NCBI GenBank assembly: GCA_964544145.1
Contig: CAZJAT010000004.1
Coordinates: 1 to 64,000, forward strand
Reading direction: 5' to 3'
From: CAZJAT01 sp964544145
Lineage (GTDB): Bacteria > Hydrothermota > 32-111
Length of the DNA stretch: 64,000 nucleotides
Within the stretch, counting starts at the first letter, position 1. Every line of letters begins with the position of its first letter. The notes under the pieces were generated by a model that saw only the letters and a program-made list of their open reading frames with translations, ran no database searches and had not been told where the DNA came from. Of this stretch, positions 17,323-26,753 are shown in pieces. A program made the translations under genes and the position numbers.

Positions 17323-17699
17323 TGAGCAGAATAGGCACATTTTTCAAGGCATATTGGAAGATTTTTCTATATTTCCTGGGTGTCTTGCTGCTTATATGGA
17401 TTGCATTTCTCCTTCATATTGATAAAAGGGTTATCGCTTTTTCTGTTATAATCATCGGATTTATCACACAATTATTTGCTGAAATTCTGGGTATTGTGGC
17501 TCTAATACCTATTTTAGGTCCCGTACTTGTCAAGATAATTTCATTACCATTTATAATCATTATTAATGGTATTGGCTATATAGTTACTTTTTTTGCATTC
17601 AAGAAGGGATACAAGGTTGAAGTGGCAAAATCAAAGATGTTTACTACAGCATTACTGATTGGAATTGTATTAGGTTTTATATTGGGGAAATTATTATGA
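17322..17699 (+). CDS. Small integral membrane protein, unknown function
   Basis: A 125-residue hydrophobic protein starting at GTG, whose first base is the last base of the preceding stop codon. Three or four transmembrane helices are visible (about residues 12-31, 36-58, 60-92, 106-123), with a short basic loop (KKGYKVEVAKSK) before the last helix. No family was recognised. Its stop overlaps the next start as ATGA, so it is translated within the same unit as the flanking protease genes. Confidence 0.6.
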   Translation: MSRIGTFFKAYWKIFLYFLGVLLLIWIAFLLHIDKRVIAFSVIIIGFITQLFAEILGIVALIPILGPVLVKIISLPFIIIINGIGYIVTFFAFKKGYKVEVAKSKMFTTALLIGIVLGFILGKLL

Positions 17700-20557
17700 A
17701 AAAATTATTTATTTTCTTTACAGTACTATTGACCTTTGTTTTAATGAATGCTCAGTCATATTACTTTGGACAAAACAAAGTGAATTATACTGCCAAGAAG
17801 TGGGAGTATGTAAAGACAGAACATTTTGATATTTATTTTTATCAGGGCAGTCAGAATCTGGTTTCCTTTGCCGCAATGGTTGCAGAGTCATCAATAACAT
17901 ATATGGAAAATGTATTCAAATATTCTCTTAAAAACAGGGTGCCCATAATAATATATAAATCTCACAAGGATTTTGAAGAAACAAATATCACCATTGAAAT
18001 ACTTGATGAGTTTGTCGGAGGTTTTACTGAATCTCTCAAAAACAGAGTTGTTGTACCATTTGACGGTTCATATGCGGATTTCAGACATGTCATAAATCAT
18101 GAACTTACACATGCCTTGCAGTTTGATATTCTTTACGGAAAGGGCGGTGCGGGAATAGTAGTAAGCAGCATTTCTTATGATATACCCCTTTGGTTTATTG
18201 AAGGCAGTGCGGAGTATTTTTCCAGAGAATGGGACAGGGAAACAGATATGTATATGAGGGATGCGGTTTTCAATGATGAATTTGTCGATTTGGAGACATT
18301 GGGTTATTATTATGGCGGTTATATTATATATAAAGAAGGCCAGGCTGTTCATAAGTATATAGCCGATACATATGGTGAGCAAAAAATTGTTGCAATATAC
18401 AGGAGTATTAAAAATACAAGATCATTCAATAAATCATTAAGAGATGTAATAGGCATAGATATCAAGGAACTTGATAAGGACTTCAAATTATATCTGAAGA
18501 AACGATATGCGGCTCTCTATAATACTAAAGATGATGAATTGAAAAACTCAAAATCATTGCTGGGCAAATTCAAGGAGACATCACCATATAATGTATCCCC
18601 CTCATTGTCTCCGGATGGAAATTATGTGGCATTTATTTCTGAAAAATACGGGTTTTTTGACATATATATGATGAGAACGGGAAATCCTGAGTATAAATGG
18701 AGAATATCTCCGAGAACTCTGATAAGGAATTATGAGAGTTTTCATCTCAAGCAGGGTAATCTCAATTGGTCATCTGACAGCAAATGGATGCTATATTCAG
18801 TCAGGAATAAGGGTAATGAGAGGATTGCAGTATATGATATTGAAAAGAAAAAGCAGGTACTGACTGTTGATATTAAAGCTGATGGTCTTTTCTCACCGGT
18901 TTGTAATATGGAAAAAACAGAGATTGCATTTACTGTTATGAGAGACGGAAAAACAGATATATCTCTATATGATATAGAATCCAAAGAAGAAATAAATATT
19001 ACAAATGACATATATGATGATATTAATCCGCATTTTTACAGAGACCAGATTATCATCTTTTCAAGTACAAGGCCATTTGGAGATGATGAATGGGATTATC
19101 AGACATACAGATTGTTTGAATACAATTTAAATACAGGGAATATTCGTTTATTGACTGACTCGGAAATGGGAAGCATAGTGAATTTCAATTTGTTCCGGGA
19201 TTCAATGATTGTATTTGAAAGTGATATAACTGATATTTCCAATATATTCACAATGAATATGAATTCAGGAGAGGTGAAGCAGCTCACTGATGTAATGACA
19301 GGTGTTTTTGATCCTTCCATTTCTCAGGATGGCAGCACCATGACAGTGCGTTTTCTGAAGAGTATGGAGATGGATATATGTCTTATTACAAATCCTCTAA
19401 AAAACAGCAAACCTGTTGATTTCTCGGTAAGCATGCAGGATTATGCCAGAATCTTCTTTCCATATACATATACATCCATACAGGGAGTGAAACCTCCTCT
19501 GAGGATATCATTTGACTGGCTTGCAGGAGCTTTCTCATATTCTCCGGGATACGGATTTATCGGTTTACTTGATGCAGCTGTCAGTGATATTATGGGGAAT
19601 AACAGATTATATGTTCAGATGGAAAAGCTTTCAACTACAGGTAATGGATTTATTACAGTTCAATACTGGAATATGAAAAACAGAATCAATTATGCTCTTA
19701 TGTATTTGAATCTTCAGTCAGAATATATGGAATATTATTATAATCCCCTTTTATACAGAACCAAAATCAATATATATAATGGAGTTGGTGGAATAATTTC
19801 TTACCCATTTGATAGATTTAACCGATTTGATTTTGAACTTGATTTTTATGATTATTCTGTTTATACAAATGATGTTGTCTATGGGTACAGCACAAGGTAT
19901 AAAAATTATGATTATTTTTCCACTTCAGTTATATGCTCATATGTGCATGATAATACAGTATGGGGATATTATGGACCGGTTAATGGTGAAGTGTGGAGAA
20001 TCGATGTGGGGAATGCATTTATGGGACCCGGCATTACCAACACCCCCTCGCTTGCCTTTATTGCACCTGAATACAGATTTACATATATAAATACAGATTT
20101 CAGAAAATACATAATTCTGACTTCACGTTCTCAGATTGCATTAAAATTCGCAGGTATATCCTACTTTGGTCCGGAGTATTATCCCGCTATGCTGGGAGGA
20201 ACAGGTACTATCAGAGGATATCCTTATGGAATGTATTATGGCCAGAATGTATATTATTCGAACATAGAACTCAGATTTCCCTTAATTGACCAAATACGCT
20301 TTTCACTACCGGGATTTATTTTCGGCAATATCAGGGGAGTTGTTTTCACGGATTTCGGATTTGCAAAGGATGATTTAAGCGATTTAAGAATATTTACCGA
20401 ACAATATGTGCTTGATGATCTGAAAATGGGTTATGGAGCAGGTATAAGGATGGATATATGGTTTGCCATATTGAAGTTGGATGTTGCAAAACATACAGAT
20501 TTAAGAACAGCTTCGTCAGATTATTACTGGCATTTGGACTTTGGTGCGGAATTCTGA
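17696..20557 (+). CDS. Fusion of gluzincin-like metallopeptidase, TolB-like propeller and Omp85-like barrel
   Basis: A 953-residue outer-membrane protein with three parts. After a signal peptide (about residues 1-19), residues 25-285 form a peptidase-MA-like domain with HELTH (135-139) and a downstream WFIEGSAEY segment supplying the third zinc ligand (E169 or E173). Residues about 290-590 contain PD40/WD40-like blades of the TolB type (SPSLSPDGNYVAFIS, LNWSSDSKWMLYS). The remainder is a beta-barrel with the GGTGTIRGYPYG element (about residue 832 onward), the RGY motif of Omp85/BamA family loop 6. Such proteins are often labelled biopolymer transporter Tol in FCB genomes; the biological role is unproven. 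Its 3' end overlaps the next gene by 100 bases in another frame. Confidence 0.75.
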   Translation: MKKLFIFFTVLLTFVLMNAQSYYFGQNKVNYTAKKWEYVKTEHFDIYFYQGSQNLVSFAAMVAESSITYMENVFKYSLKNRVPIIIYKSHKDFEETNITIEILDEFVGGFTESLKNRVVVPFDGSYADFRHVINHELTHALQFDILYGKGGAGIVVSSISYDIPLWFIEGSAEYFSREWDRETDMYMRDAVFNDEFVDLETLGYYYGGYIIYKEGQAVHKYIADTYGEQKIVAIYRSIKNTRSFNKSLRDVIGIDIKELDKDFKLYLKKRYAALYNTKDDELKNSKSLLGKFKETSPYNVSPSLSPDGNYVAFISEKYGFFDIYMMRTGNPEYKWRISPRTLIRNYESFHLKQGNLNWSSDSKWMLYSVRNKGNERIAVYDIEKKKQVLTVDIKADGLFSPVCNMEKTEIAFTVMRDGKTDISLYDIESKEEINITNDIYDDINPHFYRDQIIIFSSTRPFGDDEWDYQTYRLFEYNLNTGNIRLLTDSEMGSIVNFNLFRDSMIVFESDITDISNIFTMNMNSGEVKQLTDVMTGVFDPSISQDGSTMTVRFLKSMEMDICLITNPLKNSKPVDFSVSMQDYARIFFPYTYTSIQGVKPPLRISFDWLAGAFSYSPGYGFIGLLDAAVSDIMGNNRLYVQMEKLSTTGNGFITVQYWNMKNRINYALMYLNLQSEYMEYYYNPLLYRTKINIYNGVGGIISYPFDRFNRFDFELDFYDYSVYTNDVVYGYSTRYKNYDYFSTSVICSYVHDNTVWGYYGPVNGEVWRIDVGNAFMGPGITNTPSLAFIAPEYRFTYINTDFRKYIILTSRSQIALKFAGISYFGPEYYPAMLGGTGTIRGYPYGMYYGQNVYYSNIELRFPLIDQIRFSLPGFIFGNIRGVVFTDFGFAKDDLSDLRIFTEQYVLDDLKMGYGAGIRMDIWFAILKLDVAKHTDLRTASSDYYWHLDFGAEF

Positions 20558-23500
20558 CATCTGCATTAATTATTAATGCAGACATTATAGACCCTGTTTA
20601 TCATATTGAGGAAGACGGGAATTATTCCTTTATTCGGGGTGAATATCAATTGATTGCTGAAAGACCGGGTTATCCTGCAATTCCTGTTATAAGACTGAAT
20701 TTGAGCAGAGGAAGTGAAATATCATATTTTAAAATCATTGAAACAGATACAATTTTACTTTCATTGCCTTTGGTTCCCATAGGGGAGTATATTGAGAAAA
20801 AGTCTGAATTGCAGAACATATATATACCGGATAAAGAATTGTATATAGAAGACAGGATGCTTATAAGAACTGATTACAATGAATATACAATGGGTAAAGG
20901 GAAGATTGTTGAGCTATTCCCCTTCAATTACAATCCGTCAGAGAATATGCTGATAGTCAATAAAATAGAGATTCATTATTCCTCAATTCCGGCTTTGCCG
21001 GAAATCAGTGATAATAATATAGTGATAATATATAATGAGCAATTCAGTGATATCTATGATGAAACAGAGAGTTTTTTCATTAGGCGCGGAAAGATACCAT
21101 ATATGTACTCAATGACACAGACAGGCAGAACGGCAGACAGTATAGGTATATTTATTGATAGTATTTTCAGTGAAAAACCCTTTTCATATCTTCTGCTTAT
21201 GGGCAGCTCATCAATGCTTCCCGGTAATTGGGGACTGGGCGATGGGAATCCCTATACTGACTTATCATATGCATTGATTGATACCCTGGATTATTTACCT
21301 GATATTATTTTGTCACGCCTGCCATTTGATTCATCAGCGCAGTTTTTGCATTATTATAATAAAATGGAACAATCAATGAATGCAAATGCACTAACAATGA
21401 GGGATAATGCATATTTTATGGCTTCAAATGATTACGGATATCACACTTTGGCTGAAAGCACACAGATATATTCAATGGAAAAATTCCGTGCAATTGATTA
21501 TGAAACTGATTCTCTCTTCTATTATTACAATACGGGAACACCTGTTGATGAGGCAATAGATGAGGGGAGAGCCTTACTCTTCTATACAGGACATGGATTA
21601 ACTTATGAATGGAATGGACCCTCATTTGACAGAGATGATATTGATTCTCTGAAGAATGCACCATTTTATCCTTTTATATTTTCATTTGCCTGTCTTACCG
21701 GCAATTATTATTATGGAGGTTTTTTCGGTAATCACTGGTTGAAATTGGAGGATAAGGGAGCCATTGGTTTTATGGGGTCATCAAAGGAGACATTTTGGGA
21801 ACAGGATGATTTATTCCAACGATTCATGGTGGATTCCCTTGTGCAGGGTGACTACATATTTAATGCAGTGAATAAAGGCAAAATCAATTTCTTTAATTAT
21901 TATGGTAATTCATCTGTTACGAGAAGATACTTTGAACAATACAATTATTTTGCAGTGCCTGATATATATGTTGGAAATACGGATGTGAGTAATATTTCCA
22001 TATCCGTTGACAGATACATTCCTCTTTCATCAGGTAATATTGACTGCACTATCGGATATGACGGTATTCTTGGGGAACCCGGTTTCCTGGTTGTCTGCGG
22101 AGATTCACTTATTGACTCATCAAGAATTTCAGCGCAGGGTGAATATATACTCAATCATTCAATCCTATTATCAGATACATTGGCCTTATCACTGTATATT
22201 CCGGGGCAGCAGCTGTTTAAAGAGGATATTGTGCTCATTGACAATGGCCCCTTTGTTGCGCTGAAAGACCAATTTATTTCGGATATAAAAACAGATACAT
22301 TGTTTATTGATATGGATATAAAAAATTATGGGAATAATACTGCATATAATATTTCATCCTATATGAAACATTTGCCCATTTATATGACTGTATTGAATAA
22401 TAGTATTTACATAGACAGCATGCTTCCGGAATCTATAGAATCGATTGGTGATGCCCTTGTTCTTTTGACAGGCGATAATTCGGGCTCCGGAGCAGATACG
22501 CTCTGCACTTTAGGTTTTGTTTTTGACTATGACACAGTGTTTTCAGTATTCTCTGTAGCTGATCTTGCGCCCTCATTTGATGCGGTATTTATTGAAGCAA
22601 TATGCACCAATGACACTTCTTCCTCAATAACACTGGGTATTGCAACAGACATTTTTTTCCAAGTCCGTAATACATCCAAGATAAAAGCAAAAAACATATC
22701 AATTACTATAGATGGCGAATTCAATACTGTATATTCTAGCGGGGAATGTGATTCATTACTGTCAATGCAGACATTCAATCCTGCATTCGGTATTATTGTT
22801 GAAGATTCAGAGGATGATGAGGTCATAATAAACATGACTGTCAGTATGGGGTCATATTCTGAAGGGAAAATATTCAGAATACCTCTTAAACTCAAGAATT
22901 CCTATTCATTCATAGGTCCAATGTCCGGTTATTATATCTATACTTCAGATATGATTGACCTTGAAAACAGGCCGGAATTCAAGGATATACGAAGCGATTC
23001 GTCAGGATGGAGTTTGATTGATGTCAGAGATGATGAAACTGTCAGTTTATCTCTGCCATTCACATTTAAAACAGGGGATGATTCATTTGATATATTGTAC
23101 CTGAATGCAAATGGCATTATCTCAACAGATTCAATAGAAAGTTCATTATTCGGGGTTACTGCATTGCCAAACAGCGGAATAACTGGTAAAGCATTTATTT
23201 TCGGATGGCATGACTTCAGATTTCCTGAATTGACATATATATCGGATTATCTTGGGGATCTTAGAGGCAGTGCGCTCTACAAAATCAATGCATTAAATAC
23301 GGAATTCCAGATATTGTACAATAGGGTGACAGATTATAATAATGATACATTTACATTTTCAGTATGCATAGATACAACAAATATACTGATTAATTTCTAT
23401 GAAATTCCCTATGATAATAATCTGGTAAATGGGATTCAGTTCAGCAATAGTGAATATATTTCATTCACAGGTGATTCATTCTCAGATGTGCAGGGGAATC

Positions 23501-23850
23501 CGCTGATAAGGGATTCATTCGCAATGATATTCACAAGAGATTTACCTGTTATGATGACAAAATTCAGCAATGAGAAATATACAGGCACCCATGCACCTAT
23601 ACTCATGTCGGGAATAATGTACAGACAATCTACAAGTTTCATTATCGGTGTATTTGAACCCGGTATATATGAAATCAGATTATATGACATAGCAGGCAGA
23701 TTACAGTCAGAACTTTATTCCGGATTTCTGAACAGAGGTAATATTGTTTTGCCAAATACTGCAGAAACTGATGGTATTTATTTTATTACAATGTCAGGTA
23801 ATAAAGGAACAGTCCTTTCCCGAAAAATCATTATACTGGGTGAGCATTAA
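20458..23850 (+). CDS. Gingipain-family (C25) cysteine protease with sorting domain
   Basis: A protein of up to 1130 residues. The catalytic dyad of clan CD family C25 is recognisable as LLFYTGHG (His379) and FSFACLTGNY (Cys412). About 600 residues of beta-sandwich repeats follow, and the C-terminal 65 residues (GIYEIRLYDIAGR... RKIIILG) resemble a T9SS sorting domain. The start is not certain: ATG 20458 gives a 21-residue basic n-region and a hydrophobic core ending INA-D, a good signal peptide, with AAGGA about seven bases upstream. It would overlap the preceding gene by 100 bases in a different frame. No later ATG, GTG or TTG exists before the mature sequence, which supports the overlap. 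Predicted surface protease; substrate unknown. Confidence 0.82.
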   Translation: MVCHIEVGCCKTYRFKNSFVRLLLAFGLWCGILTSALIINADIIDPVYHIEEDGNYSFIRGEYQLIAERPGYPAIPVIRLNLSRGSEISYFKIIETDTILLSLPLVPIGEYIEKKSELQNIYIPDKELYIEDRMLIRTDYNEYTMGKGKIVELFPFNYNPSENMLIVNKIEIHYSSIPALPEISDNNIVIIYNEQFSDIYDETESFFIRRGKIPYMYSMTQTGRTADSIGIFIDSIFSEKPFSYLLLMGSSSMLPGNWGLGDGNPYTDLSYALIDTLDYLPDIILSRLPFDSSAQFLHYYNKMEQSMNANALTMRDNAYFMASNDYGYHTLAESTQIYSMEKFRAIDYETDSLFYYYNTGTPVDEAIDEGRALLFYTGHGLTYEWNGPSFDRDDIDSLKNAPFYPFIFSFACLTGNYYYGGFFGNHWLKLEDKGAIGFMGSSKETFWEQDDLFQRFMVDSLVQGDYIFNAVNKGKINFFNYYGNSSVTRRYFEQYNYFAVPDIYVGNTDVSNISISVDRYIPLSSGNIDCTIGYDGILGEPGFLVVCGDSLIDSSRISAQGEYILNHSILLSDTLALSLYIPGQQLFKEDIVLIDNGPFVALKDQFISDIKTDTLFIDMDIKNYGNNTAYNISSYMKHLPIYMTVLNNSIYIDSMLPESIESIGDALVLLTGDNSGSGADTLCTLGFVFDYDTVFSVFSVADLAPSFDAVFIEAICTNDTSSSITLGIATDIFFQVRNTSKIKAKNISITIDGEFNTVYSSGECDSLLSMQTFNPAFGIIVEDSEDDEVIINMTVSMGSYSEGKIFRIPLKLKNSYSFIGPMSGYYIYTSDMIDLENRPEFKDIRSDSSGWSLIDVRDDETVSLSLPFTFKTGDDSFDILYLNANGIISTDSIESSLFGVTALPNSGITGKAFIFGWHDFRFPELTYISDYLGDLRGSALYKINALNTEFQILYNRVTDYNNDTFTFSVCIDTTNILINFYEIPYDNNLVNGIQFSNSEYISFTGDSFSDVQGNPLIRDSFAMIFTRDLPVMMTKFSNEKYTGTHAPILMSGIMYRQSTSFIIGVFEPGIYEIRLYDIAGRLQSELYSGFLNRGNIVLPNTAETDGIYFITMSGNKGTVLSRKIIILGEH

Positions 23851-23870
23851 TACAGAGATATTATTTTGCT

Positions 23871-24863
23871 TCAATTATTATCTATATACTCAGTAATCAC
23901 CAATGTTGCTAAAAGTGCCGTGAATAAAAGGATTGTGACAAAATAAATCCTAAATAAAATAATGATAAACCGGATTATATTCAGCGGATAATCAGTGTTC
24001 AATGAATTAAACGGATTCTTGATTCTCTCATTGAATAGGTGTTTCTGCTCAAGAAATCTGCTTATTATCAGTCTTTGATCTTCATTCTCATAATCAGCAC
24101 ATATAGTCAGTATAGAATCATTTAAGTAGTCAGAACAAAATGTAAATATAATGCCATTATAAACTCTTGTAGATGAAATTATCTTTTTGTCTCTATACAG
24201 TGCACCCCTGATCTCATATTCAGGATACATTCCCTGAAGATAGAAAATGCTCTGTTGAAATACCTTTGAATAGGATGAGTCAGTCAATAAAATGACAGGT
24301 TTATTATTTAATATGAAATATTCATTGTATGGATTCAAATCATTTGCTGTCAAACGGATATGCCTTACTTTACTGCCTTCAAGCGATATCTGTGTGTCAT
24401 TCATGCAATAAAAGGAGTCATTATATTCAGTTGTGAGGGTGCAGGGAACAAATGAACCGCTGTAGGTTTTCACAAGTATCTTTAAAACATTACCATCATA
24501 GTAGGCAGTATCAATACCTGTATCATTTTCATTTAAATGGATATCATTAAATCCTCTTTCATCAGAGAAGTGCAGAAATGAATTTGAAAAAGCAGTATCA
24601 GACACAATTAATGTGAATAATGATGAATAACGATTAATAATTATTTTTGATTTCTCATATTTACCAAATGTCTTTGCATAAGAACCGTGACTGCTGTATG
24701 TAATAATGGGACCGCAGTGGTTGGTGTTCATTTCATAAATAATCAGCACAGCAATAATAAGAAAAGAAAACAGGCGAAGAAAGAATCTCCGCCTGTTTTC
24801 TTTTAAATAACTCAGAATAAGTGAAGCAATTATTATAACAGCAATAAAAACATATATTATCAT
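23871..24863 (-). CDS. Membrane protein of unknown function encoded after pckA
   Basis: A 330-residue protein with two N-terminal hydrophobic segments (about residues 3-19 and 29-43) separated by the basic stretch KENRRR, a long extracytoplasmic-looking region of about 235 residues rich in Ser, Asn, Tyr and Asp, and a C-terminal membrane helix (about 297-323). No family was recognised; the layout loosely recalls aerotolerance (Bat)-type membrane proteins, but no von Willebrand motif is present. It starts within the pckA stop codon (ATGA), so translation is probably coupled. The early coding region contains a strong inverted repeat (24762-24804) discussed separately. Confidence 0.6.
   Translation of the reverse strand: MIIYVFIAVIIIASLILSYLKENRRRFFLRLFSFLIIAVLIIYEMNTNHCGPIITYSSHGSYAKTFGKYEKSKIIINRYSSLFTLIVSDTAFSNSFLHFSDERGFNDIHLNENDTGIDTAYYDGNVLKILVKTYSGSFVPCTLTTEYNDSFYCMNDTQISLEGSKVRHIRLTANDLNPYNEYFILNNKPVILLTDSSYSKVFQQSIFYLQGMYPEYEIRGALYRDKKIISSTRVYNGIIFTFCSDYLNDSILTICADYENEDQRLIISRFLEQKHLFNERIKNPFNSLNTDYPLNIIRFIIILFRIYFVTILLFTALLATLVITEYIDNN
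24762..24804 (-). terminator. Intragenic hairpin resembling an intrinsic terminator
   Basis: A perfect 15-base inverted repeat (arms 24762-24776 and 24790-24804, core AACAGGCG/CGCCTGTT) with a 13-base loop. In the minus-strand RNA the stem is followed by a U-rich stretch (ttcttattatt). It lies about 60-100 bases inside the gene downstream of pckA and encodes the KENRRRFFLRLFSF segment. It could terminate untranslated transcripts after pckA, but a chance effect of AAR and TTY codons is possible. Confidence 0.45.
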
Positions 24864-26404
24864 AATTGCAGATTTATCTTAGCAATTTGCTTGTCAAAAT
24901 CGCCTGCAAGTTCTTTTGCCTTCTTTTTATATGCCTCTTTATCAGACCATGTATTAATAGGATTAAATATCTCTGAAGGTATATCCGGACATTTTGTAGG
25001 AATGCTCAGATTGAAAAAATCCTCATTAACAAATTCAATATTCTTGAATTCTCCTGTAATTGCAGCTTTTACCATACGTCTTGTATACTTAATTGATATT
25101 CTCTCTCCAATACCAAAGGGTCCGCCTGACCAACCTGTATTCAGCAGATAAACATCTGCTTTATATTTATTGATTTTTTCTCGCAGCATTTCTGCATATC
25201 TCTGCGGATGCAGCATCATAAAAGGTGCGCCAAAACACATGGAAAATGTCATTTGAGGCTCTACAATGCCGCGTTCTGTCCCTGCCAGTTTGCTTGTATA
25301 ACCAAGCACAAACTGATACATTGCCTGTTTAGGCGTTAATCTGGATATCGGAGGAATTACGCCGAAAGCATCGGCTGTAAGGAATATTACAGTTTTAGGC
25401 TGATTACCTGTTCCCTCTAATACTGCATTTGGAATATAATGAATAGGATATGCACCCCTTGTGTTCTGAGTGTATCTGTCATCACTGTAATCGGGCATTC
25501 TGGTTTTTTCGTCAAGAACAATATTTTCCAATAATGTACCGAATTTTAATGCATCATAAATTTGCGGTTCATTTTCATGTTTTAGATTGATAAGCTTTGC
25601 ATAACAGCCGCCTTCAAAGTTGAAAACTCCGTTTTCCCCCCATCCATGTTCATCATCACCAATGAGTTTTCTTTCAATATCAGCTGATAATGTTGTTTTC
25701 CCTGTGCCTGACAAACCAAAGAATAGTGCAGTATTACCAGAATCATCTGTATTTGCAGAGCAGTGCATGGGGAAGATGTTTTTAAATGGCAGCATATAAT
25801 TCATTGCCGAGAACATAGCTTTCTTGATTTCTCCCACATATGATGAACCGGCAATAACAATAAGTTTTCGTTTTAAATCCAATATCACATATGCCTCGGA
25901 ATTTGTATTATCCCTCTCAGGTACAGCTTTGAATCCGGGTGCACATATAATGTTGAATTCAGGCTCAAAGTTTTTCAACTCATCTTCTGTGGGTCTGATA
26001 AACAGATTTCTTGATGCAAGATTCTGCCCTGCATATTCATTCACAACTCGTAGGGGAACTCGAAAATCCTTGTCTGCTCCGACAAATCCGTCAAATACAA
26101 AGATGTCCTTATTCTGTAAATATGAAACAAGCAGTGAATGGAGATAATCAAAATGTTCCCTTGTAATGGGTTTATTTATCTTTCCCCAATTAATGTGTTC
26201 ATGTGTGAAATCATCATCTACGATAAATCTGTCATTTGGTGAACGGCCTGAATATTTGCCTGTATTGACATTCAAGGCGCCGTTTGAAGCCAATTCTCCC
26301 TCATTTTTCTCTAATGCCTTCTCAATGAGCAGTGCAGGACTAAGATTCCTAAAGATATTTGCTTCATTGATAATACCGAGTTTTTCCAATGATATGTTAT
26401 TCAT
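24860..26404 (-). CDS. pckA: Phosphoenolpyruvate carboxykinase (ATP)
   Basis: A 514-residue enzyme that interconverts oxaloacetate + ATP and PEP + CO2 + ADP. It carries the family signatures: GRSPNDRF (53-60) for oxaloacetate binding, the kinase-1a P-loop GLSGTGKTT (230-238), the metal/phosphate motif IGDDEHGW directly after it, and the downstream GWSGGPFG and KYTRRMV blocks. Length is slightly below the usual 525-540. AGGAGG precedes ATG 26404. In a fermenting anaerobe it may work in either direction. It is the first gene of its unit, driven by the promoter at 26433-26460, and is coupled to the membrane protein downstream. Confidence 0.96.
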   Translation of the reverse strand: MNNISLEKLGIINEANIFRNLSPALLIEKALEKNEGELASNGALNVNTGKYSGRSPNDRFIVDDDFTHEHINWGKINKPITREHFDYLHSLLVSYLQNKDIFVFDGFVGADKDFRVPLRVVNEYAGQNLASRNLFIRPTEDELKNFEPEFNIICAPGFKAVPERDNTNSEAYVILDLKRKLIVIAGSSYVGEIKKAMFSAMNYMLPFKNIFPMHCSANTDDSGNTALFFGLSGTGKTTLSADIERKLIGDDEHGWGENGVFNFEGGCYAKLINLKHENEPQIYDALKFGTLLENIVLDEKTRMPDYSDDRYTQNTRGAYPIHYIPNAVLEGTGNQPKTVIFLTADAFGVIPPISRLTPKQAMYQFVLGYTSKLAGTERGIVEPQMTFSMCFGAPFMMLHPQRYAEMLREKINKYKADVYLLNTGWSGGPFGIGERISIKYTRRMVKAAITGEFKNIEFVNEDFFNLSIPTKCPDIPSEIFNPINTWSDKEAYKKKAKELAGDFDKQIAKINLQL

Positions 26405-26432
26405 TTATAAAACCTCCTATTATAAAAAAATC

Positions 26433-26460
26433 AGTATAACATAAAGGCAAAAAATGACAA
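26433..26460 (-). promoter_or_regulatory. Promoter of pckA
   Basis: On the minus strand, TTGTCA (26460-26455) and TATACT (26438-26433) are separated by 16 bases. The predicted start of transcription lies about 25 bases before the pckA ATG, and AGGAGG at 26418-26413 serves as ribosome binding site. Confidence 0.65.
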
Positions 26461-26679
26461 GATGGAAAAATAAAATGATTTTCAATCATAATTACAGCAA
26501 TATTGACCAATTGTTCAGTTATTATATTTTCTTTTTATACTATTATATTTTGACTTTTATTGTATTTCTTCCATTTTCCTTTGTACTTTGCATGTCTTCT
26601 CCTGTGTAAAGTGATCATTGTATTTATTCTTTTTAGTTATACCTTTTCCTTTCTTCTTGTACCCTTTTTTTTACATGTG
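26461..26679. other. Intergenic spacer, pyrimidine-rich on the plus strand
   Basis: The divergent spacer between pckA and the next operon is one of the largest gene-free stretches in the window. From about 26525 to 26672 the plus strand is dominated by T and C, including two copies of TTTTCCTTT 70 bases apart (26574-26582 and 26644-26652) and a run of eight T near 26665. A possible extra plus-strand promoter is TTGACC (26503-26508) and TATTTT (26525-26530), 16 bases apart. No ORF, tRNA or riboswitch was recognised. Confidence 0.5.
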
Positions 26680-26708
26680 TTGACATAATGTATTTAATAT
26701 GATAATTT
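26680..26708 (+). promoter_or_regulatory. Promoter of the energy-metabolism operon
   Basis: TTGACA at 26680-26685 followed after 17 bases by TAATTT (26703-26708); GATAAT at 26701-26706 is an alternative -10. The leader of about 40 bases contains AGGAGG at 26742-26747 before ATG 26754. Confidence 0.55.
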
Positions 26709-26753
26709 AAATTGTCTTAATTTAATATTTATAAACATCATAGGAGGTATGAT

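Noticed and set aside
23851..23870. Terminator between the C25 protease and the convergent membrane-protein gene
   Set aside because: The 20-base gap has no inverted repeat.
26461..26679. Riboswitch or small RNA in the pckA spacer
   Set aside because: No recognisable aptamer or stable hairpin was seen, only low-complexity pyrimidine sequence.
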